From NCBI GenBank assembly GCA_025345505.1, contig JANVCC010000247.1:383804-447803 (forward strand): a stretch of DNA of 64,000 bases. Direction: 5' to 3'. Made by a program: the position numbers and the translations under genes. This document shows, in pieces, positions 1-12,720 of this stretch. The notes under the pieces are model-generated. The model saw nothing but the letters and a program-made list of their open reading frames with translations, was not told the DNA's origin and did no database searches. Source of the DNA: Todiramphus chloris collaris. Taxonomy: Eukaryota; Chordata; Aves; Coraciiformes; Alcedinidae. How positions within the stretch are numbered: the first letter of the stretch is position 1; each line of letters starts with the position of its first letter.

Positions 1-296
1 TTCTTGATGCATGAGTCTACATGGCATGCTGCAGAGCAGAGGTATTTGCTGGATTTAAAACTAAGCTAGGTATCCTGTCTGAATCAGTGGAGACACAGTA
101 AAGCAAAACTTGAGCTATGTGCATCCACAGATAAACTTCTACTTATCTAGCTCATGTAGAGACCACCTCGATGTTTGTACCTTGCATTATATACTGAGTT
201 TGCTGCCAGAAAAACCTGTGCCTGTGTAGATAAAGCATTAGACCTCAGAGGATGGAGCTGTATTACAGTCAAGAAGCTGAATTCTGTCATATGGAG

Positions 297-535
297 AGAA
301 TCATAGAATCATTGAAGTTGGAAATGACCTTCAAGATCATCAAGTCCAACTGTTTACTAAATATTATCATGACCACTAAACCATGTCCTGAAGTGCCATG
401 TCTACCTGTTTTCGGAACCCCTGCAGGGATGGTGACTCCACCCCCTCCCTGGGCAGCCTGTGCCAAGGCCTCACCACTCTCTCAGCACATAAATTTTTCC
501 CAATATCTGACCTAAACATCCCCTGGAGCTTGTTT
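297..535 (-). mobile_element. CR1 LINE fragment, 3' end (family A)
   Basis: It opens on the plus strand with the inverted octamer tail (agaatcatagaatcat) followed by the standard antisense CR1 3' region, so the element lies on the minus strand. The block actaaaccatgtcctgaagt marks what I call family A in this window. It runs into the segment that encodes the end of ORF2 (reverse transcriptase) and stops abruptly, as 5'-truncated CR1 copies do. Dead copy. The truncated end is approximate. Confidence 0.9.
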
Positions 536-1611
536 GACTCAGCTGTGTTGTTGGAGCAGCAAGATGGTGACGTAGCAGTGTGTCCTTCAGCTGCTGGACA
601 AAACACCCAGAATCAGTACAGACCGTGTATACTTTGGGTCTTCCTCGCAGTGGTATAAAGTAAAAGTAGATCAAATATGTTTTCACATGCTCTCATTGCA
701 CCATTCAGCTACAATATGAAACATTTCATTCCTAGAATAACTTCATAAGCTATTTGTTGTTGGAATCTGAACTTGTTGCTCTTCCTCTAGCAAGCCGAGA
801 AAATGAAAAGCTTTTGAATGTTCAGTAGTTTCCCCTTCTCCTCATGGCTCAGGTGCTACTGAAAAGCCAAGCCAAAGGCTACCATGGGATGGAGATACTG
901 AAGAGTAAGTTTTTCCCTGGACCAGAGCCAGCACACAGGTGGTCCTGCCATACCCAGGAGCTGTGTGGGGATGAAGCACGTGACGTTCCACCACGGTCCC
1001 TGCGTGTTGGCTCAGCCTGTTTGGACTAATGAGACAGTAGGACATTCTGTATGTTGATGAAAATTTTCAGATAACTGGGTCTCTAAGCTGAAATTATTTT
1101 CCAATGAATGTTAGCAAACAGATTTTTACAAAACTGAATAATTTGGCCGAAACAGTGTAGATTTTCAGAGTGGCAAAAGACACATTCCCAGTTGAGAAGA
1201 CACTCCCTGACAAATATCATATTGCTCCATCAAAGCAGAGGGTTTGCCTGAGATACCATTAAAAGAATTATTTTAACACAACAAAAGCCAGTTGTTGGGT
1301 TTTTTTTTTTCCTTTAGAAACTCTTCATCTTTAGAAATTATCCTTAAAATTCTAAATATTACCACTACTTCTTTTGTCACACTGTGGCAGTCACACAACA
1401 CGAAACATTCTTGCACTATTAGCACTTGGCAAAGTTACAACATCTGAAAATGAAATCTTATAATGGGAAGTATTAAATAACTATAACTCACTAAGCAGCT
1501 CTATCTACATAAGCACCAAAAAAAAAAAAAAAAAAATTAGCTGTAAAATCAGGAAAAAAACTCTCCTCAAACACAGCACCAGGTTTCCATGTGATTGCAC
1601 TTTTTACCTGA
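536..1611. other. Unique AT-rich DNA, no gene seen
   Basis: No repeat family or exon recognised. It contains a T-tract near 1301-1312 and a 19-base A-tract at 1518-1536. The short open frames are no longer than chance allows and show no recognisable domain. Confidence 0.5.
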
Positions 1612-1735
1612 GCTTACACTGGGGCAATGAAGTCATCAGAAGGTCAAGTGACCCACCCAAGGTCACCAACCAGCAGTCAGTGACACAGTCAGTCTCACAG
1701 CCCATGGAATTTCTTGGCTCCAAGCGAAGTACAAG
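1612..1735 (-). mobile_element. Ancient MIR-like SINE remnant
   Basis: Read antisense, the segment resembles the MIR core: a block like aggtcaagtgacccacccaa, then aaggtcac, then cagtcagtgacacagtcagt and a stretch like the tRNA-derived half. MIRs are tRNA-derived SINEs that stopped moving early in amniote history, so heavy divergence is expected. Similarity was judged by eye from the family's general layout and the ends are approximate. Confidence 0.55.
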
Positions 1736-4700
1736 GTAAGTGACACGAAGGTATATCTTCTCTCACTTTCCATTATGTTTCTAATCTCTCTTCACTACGG
1801 TAATGAATGATAATGAGTTGCAATCTTTTCGCTGGGTTGTTCTTGCCACTGTATTGGTGACACTTATTGTTATAATAACGATGTAAGTGGAAAAAAAAAA
1901 TTGTGCTAAGTGATATTATGAATAAGTAAACCTAAATAACTTGCAAAACGAGCAGCGGCTGCAATAACATGTTAGAAAGGACAGTCTTACTCAATGCATC
2001 CGTATCAGGCAGGTCACTGTCTCCTTCATACAGAATGGAAAATACTGGGAAAAAAAATGGACATGATTCTGTAGCTGCTACTTACATGAGTGTTGCAAAT
2101 GCAAGGATGGGCAAGGACAGGTACATAATTGACCTGAGGAGGTTTACTATGCAAAACTCTGTTACCCCAGCACTGCGGATCACGTTCCTGTTATGCACTT
2201 GCATGTAGGTGCTGGTGAATATTAAGCATTTTGGACTCACATGCAACCTAGTCAGTGGTCATAACCCAAGCTGGTTTTTCTGGTGAGATCTCAGCACTCA
2301 GCACATCTTCTTCAAAAAGGCAGCAGATTTTCAACCATTCTCTGCACCTTGAGGCTCTCACAGTTCAGACTGTGCTCTGTGGTGGCTGTTGGGTGCTGCA
2401 TCGTTCATCAAAGTCAGATTCCTACCTTGCATGCTTTGCCTGAGGAGGAAGGGAGTAGAAATGAGACTTCAGCTGCACCTGGCTCTTTTTCTTCCCCTCC
2501 ATCCTCCTCAGCCCCTGTCTATTTTTCCCAAGCTACAACACTTGTGTCTCCAGCACAGTTCCAGCTAGAAAGAAATAGAAGCTCTGAGCTGGAAAATGCC
2601 ATGGCAGAAGAAAAAGGGCTAGGGAGAGTTTGAGGAGAGGTGGATAAAGACTCCACAGTCAACAGTGTTGATCCCCCTTGGTGCTACTCCTGAATCATGT
2701 CCCATCCTTGTGTTCTCCTAACAGTATTAGTAACGTTGGCAGCTGGTGAAAATTCAATAGCAATGGAATCCTTCGTGTATTTTAGCATGACAATATTCCA
2801 TATGTTTGATGCAATCTCCTTAATCATCTTACGCAATGTTCATGATCTTGCTTTTCCCATGTCGTGGTTTTATTTCTTTCATCAAGCTGTAAGTGTGTGT
2901 GCAGTTCCCCATAATTATGCTATATTTGGATAATTTTTTTTTCTTCCCAGTCTAAATTTGTGCTTTCCATTATCATGTTTCCTCTGATATCTTCTTTTGG
3001 AAATGCACCTACTGGTTTCCTTTCTATTGAAAGTCAGCATTTGATCCCTACAAGGACACAAATAGAAATCCACTCATAAGCATAACAAGTCCCAGAGGGA
3101 ATGATGAGTCTAACTTGTTGCGTAAAAGTCCTGTGTGTAAAGGGAGGCATCAGCCAAAAATTCATATGTCAGGGGAGCTTGCACTGTCTGTAAACCTCAG
3201 AACTCCCACGGTATGTGATGTGTGACATGGGGTAAGGTACAACTTGAGTTGCTTATGTTGATGCGGCTCGTCCCGTTTATGCTGTGGCTAAATCCATCCT
3301 CTTCCTAAACAAACCCAAGTGACTTGTTTATTATCCCTTGCAGCTCTAGCAGACGTTTTGCCATGGCTTAGATTCAGCTGTTGTGCTGATTCCTCCTGTG
3401 AATTGCCACTTCTGCTGGAGAAGGGAGCAAGAGAAATTACACTAAAATAATATTTTTCCTATTTAACTACTTGTTTCCCAGGTCTCATTTGACAACGTCA
3501 GCCAGAAAACCTATTAGCTGTTTAAAAGAACCATTTATTACAGTCACTATTTTGGGTCAAGAAAAAGAAGTTTAAAACGGATTTGAGATTTCTAACTGTT
3601 AGTTTGATAAATTCTGGGTTATGAAGCAGGATTTTTCAGTGAGTTAATTAAAGTTAACATTTCTAGCTTAAAGCATGCTGGAAGCTTTGAAATACCCATC
3701 GTTTTCTCTTTTGATGGTTCTGGTGGTATTGGTTATACAAGGGAGAGTCCCACTAATGTGGCCGAGCCAGGGAATCATGATTCCTTAAAAGAGAACCCTG
3801 GTGAGAGTAGAATTGCTTCTCTCCATACTTGAAATACTTACTATATTTGTACCGCTGTGTGATACCAAGTCTTTCAAACCCATGAGAAAGGGATCATGAA
3901 GGTTCTTCTTTCCTGAAGGACACTTTCAGCTCTTATCATGGTAAGCAGCAAGCAGAACTGAGTAAATAACCCACTCATTGAATGTTTCTTGGTTTTGTGA
4001 ATAATCTGTACAGCAGCTTTTGATTTTCTTGAAGATATTTGTTATTCTAAGTAGTTTAATGACAGACAGAAATATTTCTGGTCCGACGGATTTGTTTTGA
4101 GTGCTCGACGCATGCAACTGGACTTTTGCTGGTTAATTTATCAGCCACATCACACATTATTGCCTCTGTTTCTATCTGGAATGAGCATAATTCTTCAAAT
4201 TGCATATCTGCTGGGAATGCAGTGGTTCTGTATTCACAATTTGTATTCTGTGAGTATACTGTAGGATTCACTTAACATTCATTTTCCATGAATGTTTCAT
4301 GTACCTTGTACTGGTTAATAACATGAAGAGACTTTATGTTTCCCAGACTCTTCTTGTGGTGTATTGGAGGATTTATAAAACCGTTTTGACTGAATCTCAC
4401 TAGCAGTTTGCAAGCAGAATTTTGCTAGTCGCTTACAAACTCTTCTCTCTTGAAATCTCTTCTGCATTGTCCACAGGCCACAATAATGCTACTCTCAGAA
4501 TCTGTGTTTAAATTGAAACATCTTTGGAAGGTTAATACAAAAAGAGCAACACCCCTTGCCTGCCCTGAGCAGCGCTTCATCTTAGCCCACGTTCTCATCT
4601 ATTTTGGGAGGCATTGGCCCAACTAGGGTCAGCAATTAGGAGATTACTTGCTTATTCTACAGAAACTTTATGAGAAAAAAAACCATCATCAGTTTTTATG

Positions 4701-6764
4701 AGAAAACTGCTTCCAGGCCCTTTCCAGCGAGGATGCCTACTGCTGTTCTTCCAGCTTTATGGGTATGCCCATTTTGTTTCTACATACAAATATCGGGAGC
4801 TATAAAATGAGCAAATTCCTGTCTGTCCACGTGTCTGCAGTTAAGACCCATTCCCACATTTTTGTCTCTCTTCCTCCCTCCCCCTCTCGCTTACTTGTGG
4901 TCATACTGGTCCATATGGCTGGAAGAGGGCAGTTTCCCTCTCTGATTAAATTTAAGCAGCAACAGATGCTGAATGTCGTGTTGGCAACGCTGGAAGAGGT
5001 TGTCCATTACCCACCCACCCAGCCACCTACCCTCCCTCCTCATCAGCCTTTGGTACCTGGCCAGCACCCAGAGATGCCACACACCTGTGGGGAAGGAGCA
5101 GGTTGAACCACCACCCTGTATTTAAGCTAGGGAACCCCAGTCGTGGTTTTCAACTATATTCTTGGGTATATGGGCCATTCAGGGCTACAGCTTTCTGGAA
5201 AGATGGCTTTGATGAGACTGTCATCAGCCATCTGAGACAGCCCTTCTGGGAATGTCATCAGAGCCTGGCAGTTTGGCAGATGTACAGTTGCTAAAGTACC
5301 TGTGGAAGCACCGTACAGGAAGCTGGATAATCACAACCCTCGCAACACTTTCACATTTTAATCATGATATACTTGCTTGTAAAGAGAATTTCAATAGGGC
5401 TGCACATTACTCATTTTTAGGGAAGTCTGGCAGCTGCAGAAATCTTAAATCACAGCATTTGCTTCCTGCTTGATGCTAATTTGGGCCAGTTCCAGCCAAC
5501 GGAGTTCCTTTTCCATTGTGTCATTTAATTACACATTTACCCACGCTTCTCAGCTAGTAAAAGCTGTAATATATGGCCTCTTAATCTAATACTGATCTAT
5601 TAAAAACTACACTCAGTATTTTAAAGTGTTAGACAACAGATGGAATTGACAGTTTTAATAGGTAGCAACTAACATCATCTCCCAATCTACACCTCTGTAT
5701 TGGATTTCAAGCAACTGAGATCACTGTGGACATGTGCAGATATGGGGCTTGCATTTAAAGTCAGAAATTCAATCAATAGCCTGTCTCTCAACAGAGCTTA
5801 CTAGATTATATCAGTTAGAAGTGACCATCTGGCCTAATCTTGGGAGTTCTGAGATATCATGTAGATCTTTTTCGCTAATGTCATTTTTATTTGGTTAACA
5901 TTAATAAACTGTAGCAAACATTGCAAATCTTGCAATCTGAAGCTGTAACTCAATTTTTGCCTTTTACGTGAGACAAGTCAAACATCTGCTTCTCTAGAGG
6001 GAACGTGTGCTAGAGCAAGTGGAGGAAAGATGCAGTCGCTCTGAAATTTTACTGTCTTTCTAGGTGTTGTGAAATGATGGAAAGTGGAGGTCTCTTTTTT
6101 ATTTACTAAAAGAAAAGTGTGTTACTAAAAGGCATCCAACAATTAGTGTGATTATTTCTGTGAATGCAAAATACAGAGGGAAATATGTAGGTAGCATTCT
6201 GGGGGTTAAAGTTTCAGAGCATTCTATGACCATGATAAAAGACGTACGTACATTACATATTCATCTACCAGATTTATGCTTCAAATAAACTCTAACTTTT
6301 AATCTGGTACAGTCAATATATATCACAAATCCGTGATCAGCTGTTTAACTCTGTCACAGCCAGAATGTGTAAACTCTAAAAAGCCTTTTTTATTAATACC
6401 AGAATCAACAGTGTTCTTTTTACTTCTTCTTCTTTGCTCCTTAAAATATAATTTCAAATTCTGTTTTGTGCTTGGATGAACACCAGTGCTACTAAAGTTC
6501 AGACATGGTCTGTTCACCAAAAAAAAAAAAAAAGGAAAAACTAAGGTCAGTGTCCCAGGTCTAATTATTACTTTATGCACATAAATGACACAACAAAGAT
6601 TCAATCGCGCAAATTATTGTCATTGGATTTTGATCTTGCAAAGTAAAAATCAGCAGTGATTTAGAAATGGTTCTGATGTAATTGGAACCCCTTGAAATTG
6701 TGGATCTTATTCTTTTTTAGCTTTGACCCATTTCTGATCAACTGAAATTTCACACGATGAAGGA
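1736..6764. other. Long CR1-free unique block, no gene seen
   Basis: About 5 kb without a recognisable interspersed repeat. The longest open frame (4759-5106, plus) is proline-rich at its end and resembles no family I know. No CpG-rich promoter-like block. Parts such as 3450-3700 and 5500-5960 are AT-rich with TAATTA-like motifs and could hold regulatory elements, but nothing stands out enough to call. Confidence 0.45.
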
Positions 6765-6885
6765 GCACATCATGGAGATGTGGTGCTGACGGACATGGTT
6801 TGGTGGTGGCCTGGCAGTGATGGGTGAATAATTGGACTTGGTGATCTTAAAGGTCTTTTCCAACCAAAACATTTCTATTCTTAGA
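6765..6885 (+). mobile_element. CR1 LINE fragment, extreme 3' end (family E)
   Basis: The sequence reads as a diverged CR1 3' end: gacatggtttggtggtggcc, cagtgatggg, then gacttggtgatcttaaaggt and ttttccaacc. The terminal octamer tail has decayed to tttctattctta. About 120 bp, strongly 5'-truncated. It shares the 'ggcagtg(c/a)tggg' block with the copy ending at 63793 rather than with families A to D. Confidence 0.85.
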
Positions 6886-8321
6886 ACTGTAAGAAGCTTG
6901 GCAAACTATTTCAGCACCGTGTGCCCTCGTTTCTCCATCCAAAAATTATGAGAATGATCGTTATGTGTCTCTATTTTAGGAAACTAAGTTCTGTCATTTA
7001 ATGCATTTGAAAAAGCCGGGCTGTGCTGCTATTACAATGTGTTTCTCTTACAAACTGGGGTTAGCTGACTGACATAAAAAAAAACCTCTCTGCCTCCCTC
7101 AAAACAAAATTTGGAATACAGACAAGCCCCTTCTATCCTCCAAACAATAAGAAAGAATAGAATTTCAGGGGTGTTATTGTAAAAAGAAAATTTAAAAGCT
7201 GGCAGCAAAATAAAACCTGCAAAAACTTCAAACTCAGGGAGGAATACCCCTAACAAGCTAGCAACTTTTATTCTGAAAGAACAGAATTTTGGTAAAGACT
7301 GCCCTTGAAATATCTTGGATATGATTTTTTTTTTTTCTTTTTCCCAAAAATGTTTTATTTTTGTTATTCATTTTCCTGTTTTATGGTGAAAGCTGAAAAG
7401 ATGGAGTGGACTTCAGTTCCTGATTTGTGGGGTTTTTTTTTTTTTTGATCAGCACTCCCTCTCAGAATTCTTATTCAAAGTATGTAAAAAATATTGTTTC
7501 TTTCAAAATACATCACAGGTGATGCTACCATTTTTCAGCTAGCAAGGAAATGGAATTTTTCATAGCAAAGAGTCAGAATACACGTTTGAGGTTTTTTTTT
7601 ATTCTTTCCTGTGAATCCTGCAGAATCCTGAAATTAACACTGCCCAGCGCTGCTCTTTGATAAAGATGAAAATTCTGTAGTTATTTGTTTACAAGAAAAA
7701 AATGAAATACTTTTGAGGGAAGAAAACCCCCAACATTTATCCATTGCTATTTGGGCACGTGCAGTACATTTTTTTTAACTTTCTGCTTCTCACTGTAGTT
7801 AATAAATCAGGATGCAGATGAGAGATTCGTAGTTAATTTTCAGTAGCTAGCACAGCATGTCTCAGCCTATAAAGTCCTGGAAGTCTTGGGCTGTGAATTC
7901 CTTGATACTGACAAGCCAAACAGCTTAGAAATTATAATTATAAGTTACAAGTGTCTTAAGGGTTGTTCTTCTGACATAAAACTAATTTCATGTTTTTATT
8001 CATAATGTGGAAGAGACGAGAGGATAGGGCCTTATTTAGATTGAGCTCCCAGAGATATCAGAGGCTCTGCGTCCTGATTGTAATGGGAAGAGATGACTTA
8101 CTTCGCTCCTTGTAGCTGGTTGATTCTTTCTATGGCCTTTTCTTAATTTTTTTTTTTTTTTCTTGATCAGGCTAACGAAAGGTGGGATTTCTTCCACTTT
8201 TCAGCCCAGCATAGTTCGTAGGCAGACATCTACTGGTGACTTGTTTTTTATCTTCATAGTAGTCATACCAGAGTTTATTGAGCTCCTTCCTTGGGGATAC
8301 ATTATTGTAGCCCATCAGTAG
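6886..8321. other. Unique AT-rich DNA with T-tracts, no gene seen
   Basis: No repeat family or exon recognised. There are homopolymer T runs near 7326-7336, 7433-7446, 7591-7600 and 8146-8161. Several A/T-rich stretches lie between 7300 and 8000. Confidence 0.45.
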
Positions 8322-8648
8322 CACAATGGGGGCTACAGGAAAGCTGGGGAGGGATGTTTTATGAAGGCCTGTAGTGACGAGATGAGGGGTGATGGTTTGA
8401 AACTGGAAGAAGGACGATTTAGATTGGCAATAAGAAGGAAATTCTTCACTCTGAGGGTGATGAGACCCTGGCACAGGTTGCCCAGGGAAGCTGTGGATGC
8501 TCCATCCCTGGAGGTGTTCAAATCCAGATTGGATGGGGTCTTGACCAACCTGGTCTATTGGGAGGTATCCCTGCCATGACAGTGGGGTTTGAACTGGATG
8601 ATCTTTGAGGTCCTTTCCAACCCAAACCACTCTATGATTCTATTCTGT
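8322..8648 (+). mobile_element. CR1 LINE fragment, 3' end (family B)
   Basis: Starts within the end of ORF2 (ggggctacaggaaagctggg), passes ggcacaggttgcccaggg and accaacctggtctattggga, and ends with ccaacccaaaccactctatg and one octamer. The plus-strand frame 8361-8579 still reads like the C-terminal tail of CR1 ORF2, then stops. Family B is recognised by the region between 'ggtgtccctgccatggcagg' and the tail, altered here to 'ggtatccctgccatgacagt'. Truncated and non-functional. Confidence 0.93.
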
Positions 8649-9171
8649 CACCAATGCCTGTACTGGTCACATTTAGGCACACACTGGAATTGACAGCAGC
8701 TAGGAGGCCCAGGATGAACCAAAGAATGAACATGGGGCTAAAGCTGAGTCCTTCCATAAATCTCTATCTACACGTGATTGTGTAAAGGTAGATGGAGAGA
8801 GGCAGGACAAGGGCTGTAAGATAACAGCATGACAGAGGATGGGTTTCTGTTTGCTAACTGAAGTCTGCCAAAGCCTTCCCTCCCTGCTTTAGAAAAGGGA
8901 TTTGGATTGTGTTTGCTGCTGGGGCTTAGGAGTGACTCTGATGAAGAAGTTGAGTTTTGTCCTCCAAATGATTACATAAGCTGCGATAGTTTCGTTCTCA
9001 AGTTTCCACATGCAACTGAGAATATGTATTACTTACAGATCCAGTAACTCCCACATCAAAAAGCAAAGTCAGCACTGGCAAATCCAGATATTGGGCAGGT
9101 AATATAATTTTAGGTGAGGTAAAGGTCCTTACATCCCACACAGAAAATTGCATGATTTTATATCTGCTGGA
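8649..9171. other. Unique DNA between two CR1 copies
   Basis: Nothing recognised. No open frame of note and no simple repeat. Confidence 0.4.
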
Positions 9172-9306
9172 TTCATAGAATCACATAATCACAGAATCAT
9201 TAGGGTTGGAAAAGACCTCCGAGATCAAGTCTGTCTACTAAATATTATCATAACCACTAAACCATGTCCAGAAGTGCAACATCTACATGTATTTAGAACC
9301 CCTCCA
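9172..9306 (-). mobile_element. CR1 LINE fragment, 3' end (family A)
   Basis: Begins with an inverted octamer tail (tcatagaatcacataatcacagaatcatt). The antisense 3' region follows and ends at aacccctcc, a very short truncation. It shares the block aaaccatgtcc(a/t)gaagtg with the other family A copies. Confidence 0.9.
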
Positions 9307-9535
9307 AGTTCGACTGAGCAGCAACACTCAACGCACACGTTATTTTTTGTTCATTTTGTGAGAAGTTAGTGGGAAATGTCATTTTTTTCATAGTCAGTTG
9401 TCACCTTTCTGCAGCCCTTGAAAAGATGAAGTGAAAAATAGCAATTCTCTCTCTGTTTATCTTTCAACATGGAATAAGGACTGTAAAGAACTTCATCTGA
9501 GTTTCTGCATTCATCCAAGAGTTATTTAAAAGACA
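9307..9535. other. Spacer between two opposed family A CR1 copies
   Basis: About 230 bp of unique DNA separating a minus-strand and a plus-strand CR1 copy. Nothing recognised in it. Confidence 0.4.
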
Positions 9536-9999
9536 TTAAGAGGCTGGAGCGGGTCCCTAGAAGGGCAACAAAGCTGGTAATGGGTCTGGAGAAGATGTCT
9601 GCTGGGGAGCTGCTGAGGGAGCTGGGCTGGGTTAGTCTGGAGCAGAGGAGGCTGAGGGGAGACCTTCTTGCTCTCTCCAGCTCCCTGACAGGAGGTGCAG
9701 TGAGATGGGGGTTGGGCTCTTCTCCTAAGTCACAACTGAAGGACAAGAGGAAATGGGATGAAGTTGCCCCAGGGCAGGTTCAGGTTGGCCATGAGGAACA
9801 GTTTCTGTGCTGAGAGAGTGGAGAGCCCTTGGCACAGGCTGCCCAGGGAGGGGGGAAGGCACCATCCCTGCAGGGGTTCCAAAAACGTGTAGACATGGCA
9901 CTTGAGGACATGGTTTAGTGGTCCTGATAATATTTGGTAGACAGTTGGACTTGATCTTGGATGTCTTTCCCAACCTTAATGATCCTTTGATTCTATGAT
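9536..9999 (+). mobile_element. CR1 LINE fragment, about 460 bp (family A)
   Basis: Includes the last part of ORF2 and the full 3' untranslated region to the octamer tail (tttgattctatgat). Diagnostic blocks include gagctgctgagggagctggg, agaccttcttgctctctcca and gacatggtttagtggtcctg. It is very close to the copy at 45098-45530, perhaps about 90% identical by eye in the shared part, which suggests a relatively young family. The plus-strand frame 9580-9813 is an ORF2 C-terminal relic. Confidence 0.94.
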
Positions 10000-11341
10000 A
10001 AAGAGGACCTCTGGACAGGTATTTTTCTGCTGTAAGGTCTACACCTTACAGATGTGGAGAATTGCATGAAGTTATTTACAATATTTACTCACGTGTGGTA
10101 CTGAACCAAGGCATGGACAAGCCAGATGCTATTTTCTATTACTGTCACTGATCTTCTGAGCAGGCTCGCGTAATTTGCTTCAGCTTTCTGACTCCAGCTG
10201 CTGATCAAACCTCAGGACTCCACCCCAAACTCCCCTTGCCCCTCATGTGTGAATGCAGACCTATGTAGAGGCCCATGCCAGGTCTTAATCCAAATCCATC
10301 CTGTGTTTGTAAAAGAGAAGGTGAAACTTAAACTTGACTGTTTTGGGGATTGGGTGGGATACTGAGTGGCAGGAGATTTGCTAGTCCACCTTCTGCAGGT
10401 GTCCTGCAGCCATCAAGAGACATTCAGAGAGGTGGGCCAGGGCTTCAGCCCCTTCTGAGTCAGAGCAGTGAAAATGTGAAGAATGACTTCCTGATAGCTT
10501 GCCTACCTTCATCTATCTGCACAAGAAATCTTTGGGGTGCAGGTGCCTTCTCTTCCTATCCCTTTATACTCTGCCATATTGTTATTGTCAATGTCATTAC
10601 TAGAATTTCATAATAAATTATAATTAATAATAAAAAATTTGCTTTGCCACACTGTTCATAGTTTTCTGTTATCTTGGGTTGACTTTTTCTGTGTTACCTT
10701 TCACTTTCTTTTACATTTTGGACACTGCTCTTTTGTACTCGTGACTTTTGCTTGGATGAGACTGTGATGCATGACTTGCTAGGCTAAGGCAGATTGTGGA
10801 TGATAAATATCAAAGAAAAACAACCTGCAGCTGCTGAAAAATGCACTACAATCTCTGTGCTTGCAAAGACAAAATCCTAGGTCATCTGATAGAAGGGTTT
10901 TCAAGACATTCAGGAGACAGACTCGTGTATGGGAAATGGAAATCAAGTGTAGGGTGTGTTTGAAAGGTGGGCTTTGGTTAGTTCATTACATGAAGACCAC
11001 TTGGAAGAGAGTTCTCCTCCATTCAGAGCAGTTTCTGCTCACAGAATCTTGCTTTCTTGCTTAGAATCCTGAGCTATAGCTCCTTGCTGGGCCTAATTTC
11101 ATTCAGACATCTGGAACTTCTTCCTACCAATAACAGGTGAAAAATCTCCATGAATCTTCTACTGATCCCCACCTCCTTGAAGAATACATTTTCTAAACAT
11201 GAAATAATTATTCTTATTATTTACATTCCAAGAGAGGGAAAAGTGATATTTGTGCAAAAGAAAGTGTGCCAAGCTGATGGACAATATTGATTTAATTCAA
11301 TTATATTCATGGATTACATGATTCTGCAGTAGCAAGGCTTT
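10000..11341. other. Unique DNA, no gene seen
   Basis: No interspersed repeat recognised. An AT-rich patch near 10605-10640 is made of TAA-like steps. Open frames are short and carry no recognisable motif. Confidence 0.4.
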
Positions 11342-11559
11342 GAAAAGGAAAGGGAAAAAGGAAAGGGAGAAAGGAAAGGGAAGGAAAGGGAAATGAAGGA
11401 AAATAAAGGAAAGTGAAGGAAAGGAAAGTGAAGGAAAGGAAAGGAAAGGAAAGGAAAGGAAAGGAAAGGAAAGGAAAGGAAGAAGGGGAAGGGGAAAGGG
11501 AAGGGGAAGGGGAAGGGGAAGGGAAAGGGGAAGGGGAAGGGGAAGGGGAGGAAGGGAGG
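11342..11559 (+). repeat. Purine-only tract, (GGAAA)n then (GGGGAA)n
   Basis: About 218 bp in which almost every base is A or G on the plus strand. It begins as irregular GGAAA/GGGAAA steps, becomes a clean run of about 11 GGAAA units near 11426-11480, then shifts to GGGGAA-type units up to 11559. The frame through it (11413-11607) is only lysine/glutamate/glycine low complexity and is not a gene. Long homopurine mirror-repeat tracts can form triplex (H-) DNA. Confidence 0.95.
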
Positions 11560-12479
11560 CCTAAAATCTCCTTACAGGGAAAACAGTCAAAAGTGGAAGT
11601 AATGTAAGGATTGTTCTTGGGTCTGGAGACTTCAGTCTGAAATAGTGAGGCTGGAAAAAGCTGGTTGAAAGCTGGGAATACAGGTTACTGTATTGTGTGG
11701 AGGGTGGCAACTGGGAAGGAAAAATGTTGCACAAGTGGGAAACGGAAATAGAAAAATAGAGGACAGGACAGAAAGGAGAAGTAATAAGAAGATGAGGAAG
11801 AGGTAAACAATGTAGAAGAAGTGCTTGATGGGAGACCGTGGTTCTGAAAACCTTATAATTAAGAAACTTGCTGAAATGTTCAGTGTGCTACTTCACCTTT
11901 GTTTATCTTCACCTTTGTGCAGATCACCCATGTGTCTAGGTTATCCCATAGCAGATCAAAAGTTGTGCTTTGTCCTTAGGTTACAGCCAGACCAATGTGA
12001 TTATAACTAATGTGGAATTTAACATTCCCCACAATATCATCCTTGACAGTCCAACTTGATAGATATGAATGAAACAAGATCACTGTCTCCACGACTAATA
12101 AATGTTCGAAGTGTAGGATTTTTGGTGGAGGTTGAGGAGAAATATACACGGTACAGCATTAATTGCATATCTCTCAAGCACAAAATGCTGATAGATGATG
12201 ACTTTTAAAAAATATATGACAATAATATATTGCAGACGTTGCAGAAGAAAATTATGTCTTTACCTTGAAAATCTACTTTCACCGACAAGCTGATGTAATC
12301 ATTTCAGTGAAGGAAGAGGGCTGCAGAGAGGGAACCTGCAAAGATTTGAAGGTTAGAAATGTTGAACAAAAGGCTGAGGGTTTACTCTGCATGCAAATAA
12401 GTCATTCATCACAAATCCATAAACCAATTAGTAATGAAGTAATGATATTGCTTAACAACTGTATTTTTGATTAACATAT
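11560..12479. other. Unique DNA downstream of the purine tract
   Basis: The first 250 bp remain purine-biased on the plus strand, up to about 11820, then composition returns to normal. No exon or repeat family recognised. Confidence 0.4.
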
Positions 12480-12720
12480 AAATAATTTAGGTGAATATTT
12501 CTTTAGTCATGCCAGTTTCTGCTATTATTTACTAGCCTTGTCACGGCTGCTCTTAGATCACATGTGCCTTATAAAACATTTCCCAATCTATTGCAAGGAC
12601 CAGTTTGTTTTAATGCGCTCGGTTAACACCGCTGGAGCTATTAACAAGCTTATTAGCATAATCCATTGTGATACATCATTGTATAAAAGTTCAGCTCCAC
12701 AACTGAATGGGACTGGGAAA
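12480..12720. promoter_or_regulatory. Candidate conserved noncoding element
   Basis: A repeat-free, low-CpG-decay block. It contains aatgcgctcggttaacaccg, a GGTTAAC half-site of the HNF1 type, TTAGCATAAT and ccattgtg (SOX-like), packed in about 120 bp. The mixture of homeodomain-like AT motifs and intact CpGs with no open frame of note is typical of vertebrate enhancers. Conservation was not measured, so both function and limits are inference. Confidence 0.33.

Noticed and set aside
8172..8630. 152-codon minus-strand open frame
   Set aside because: Most of it is the antisense of the plus-strand CR1 copy at 8322-8648.
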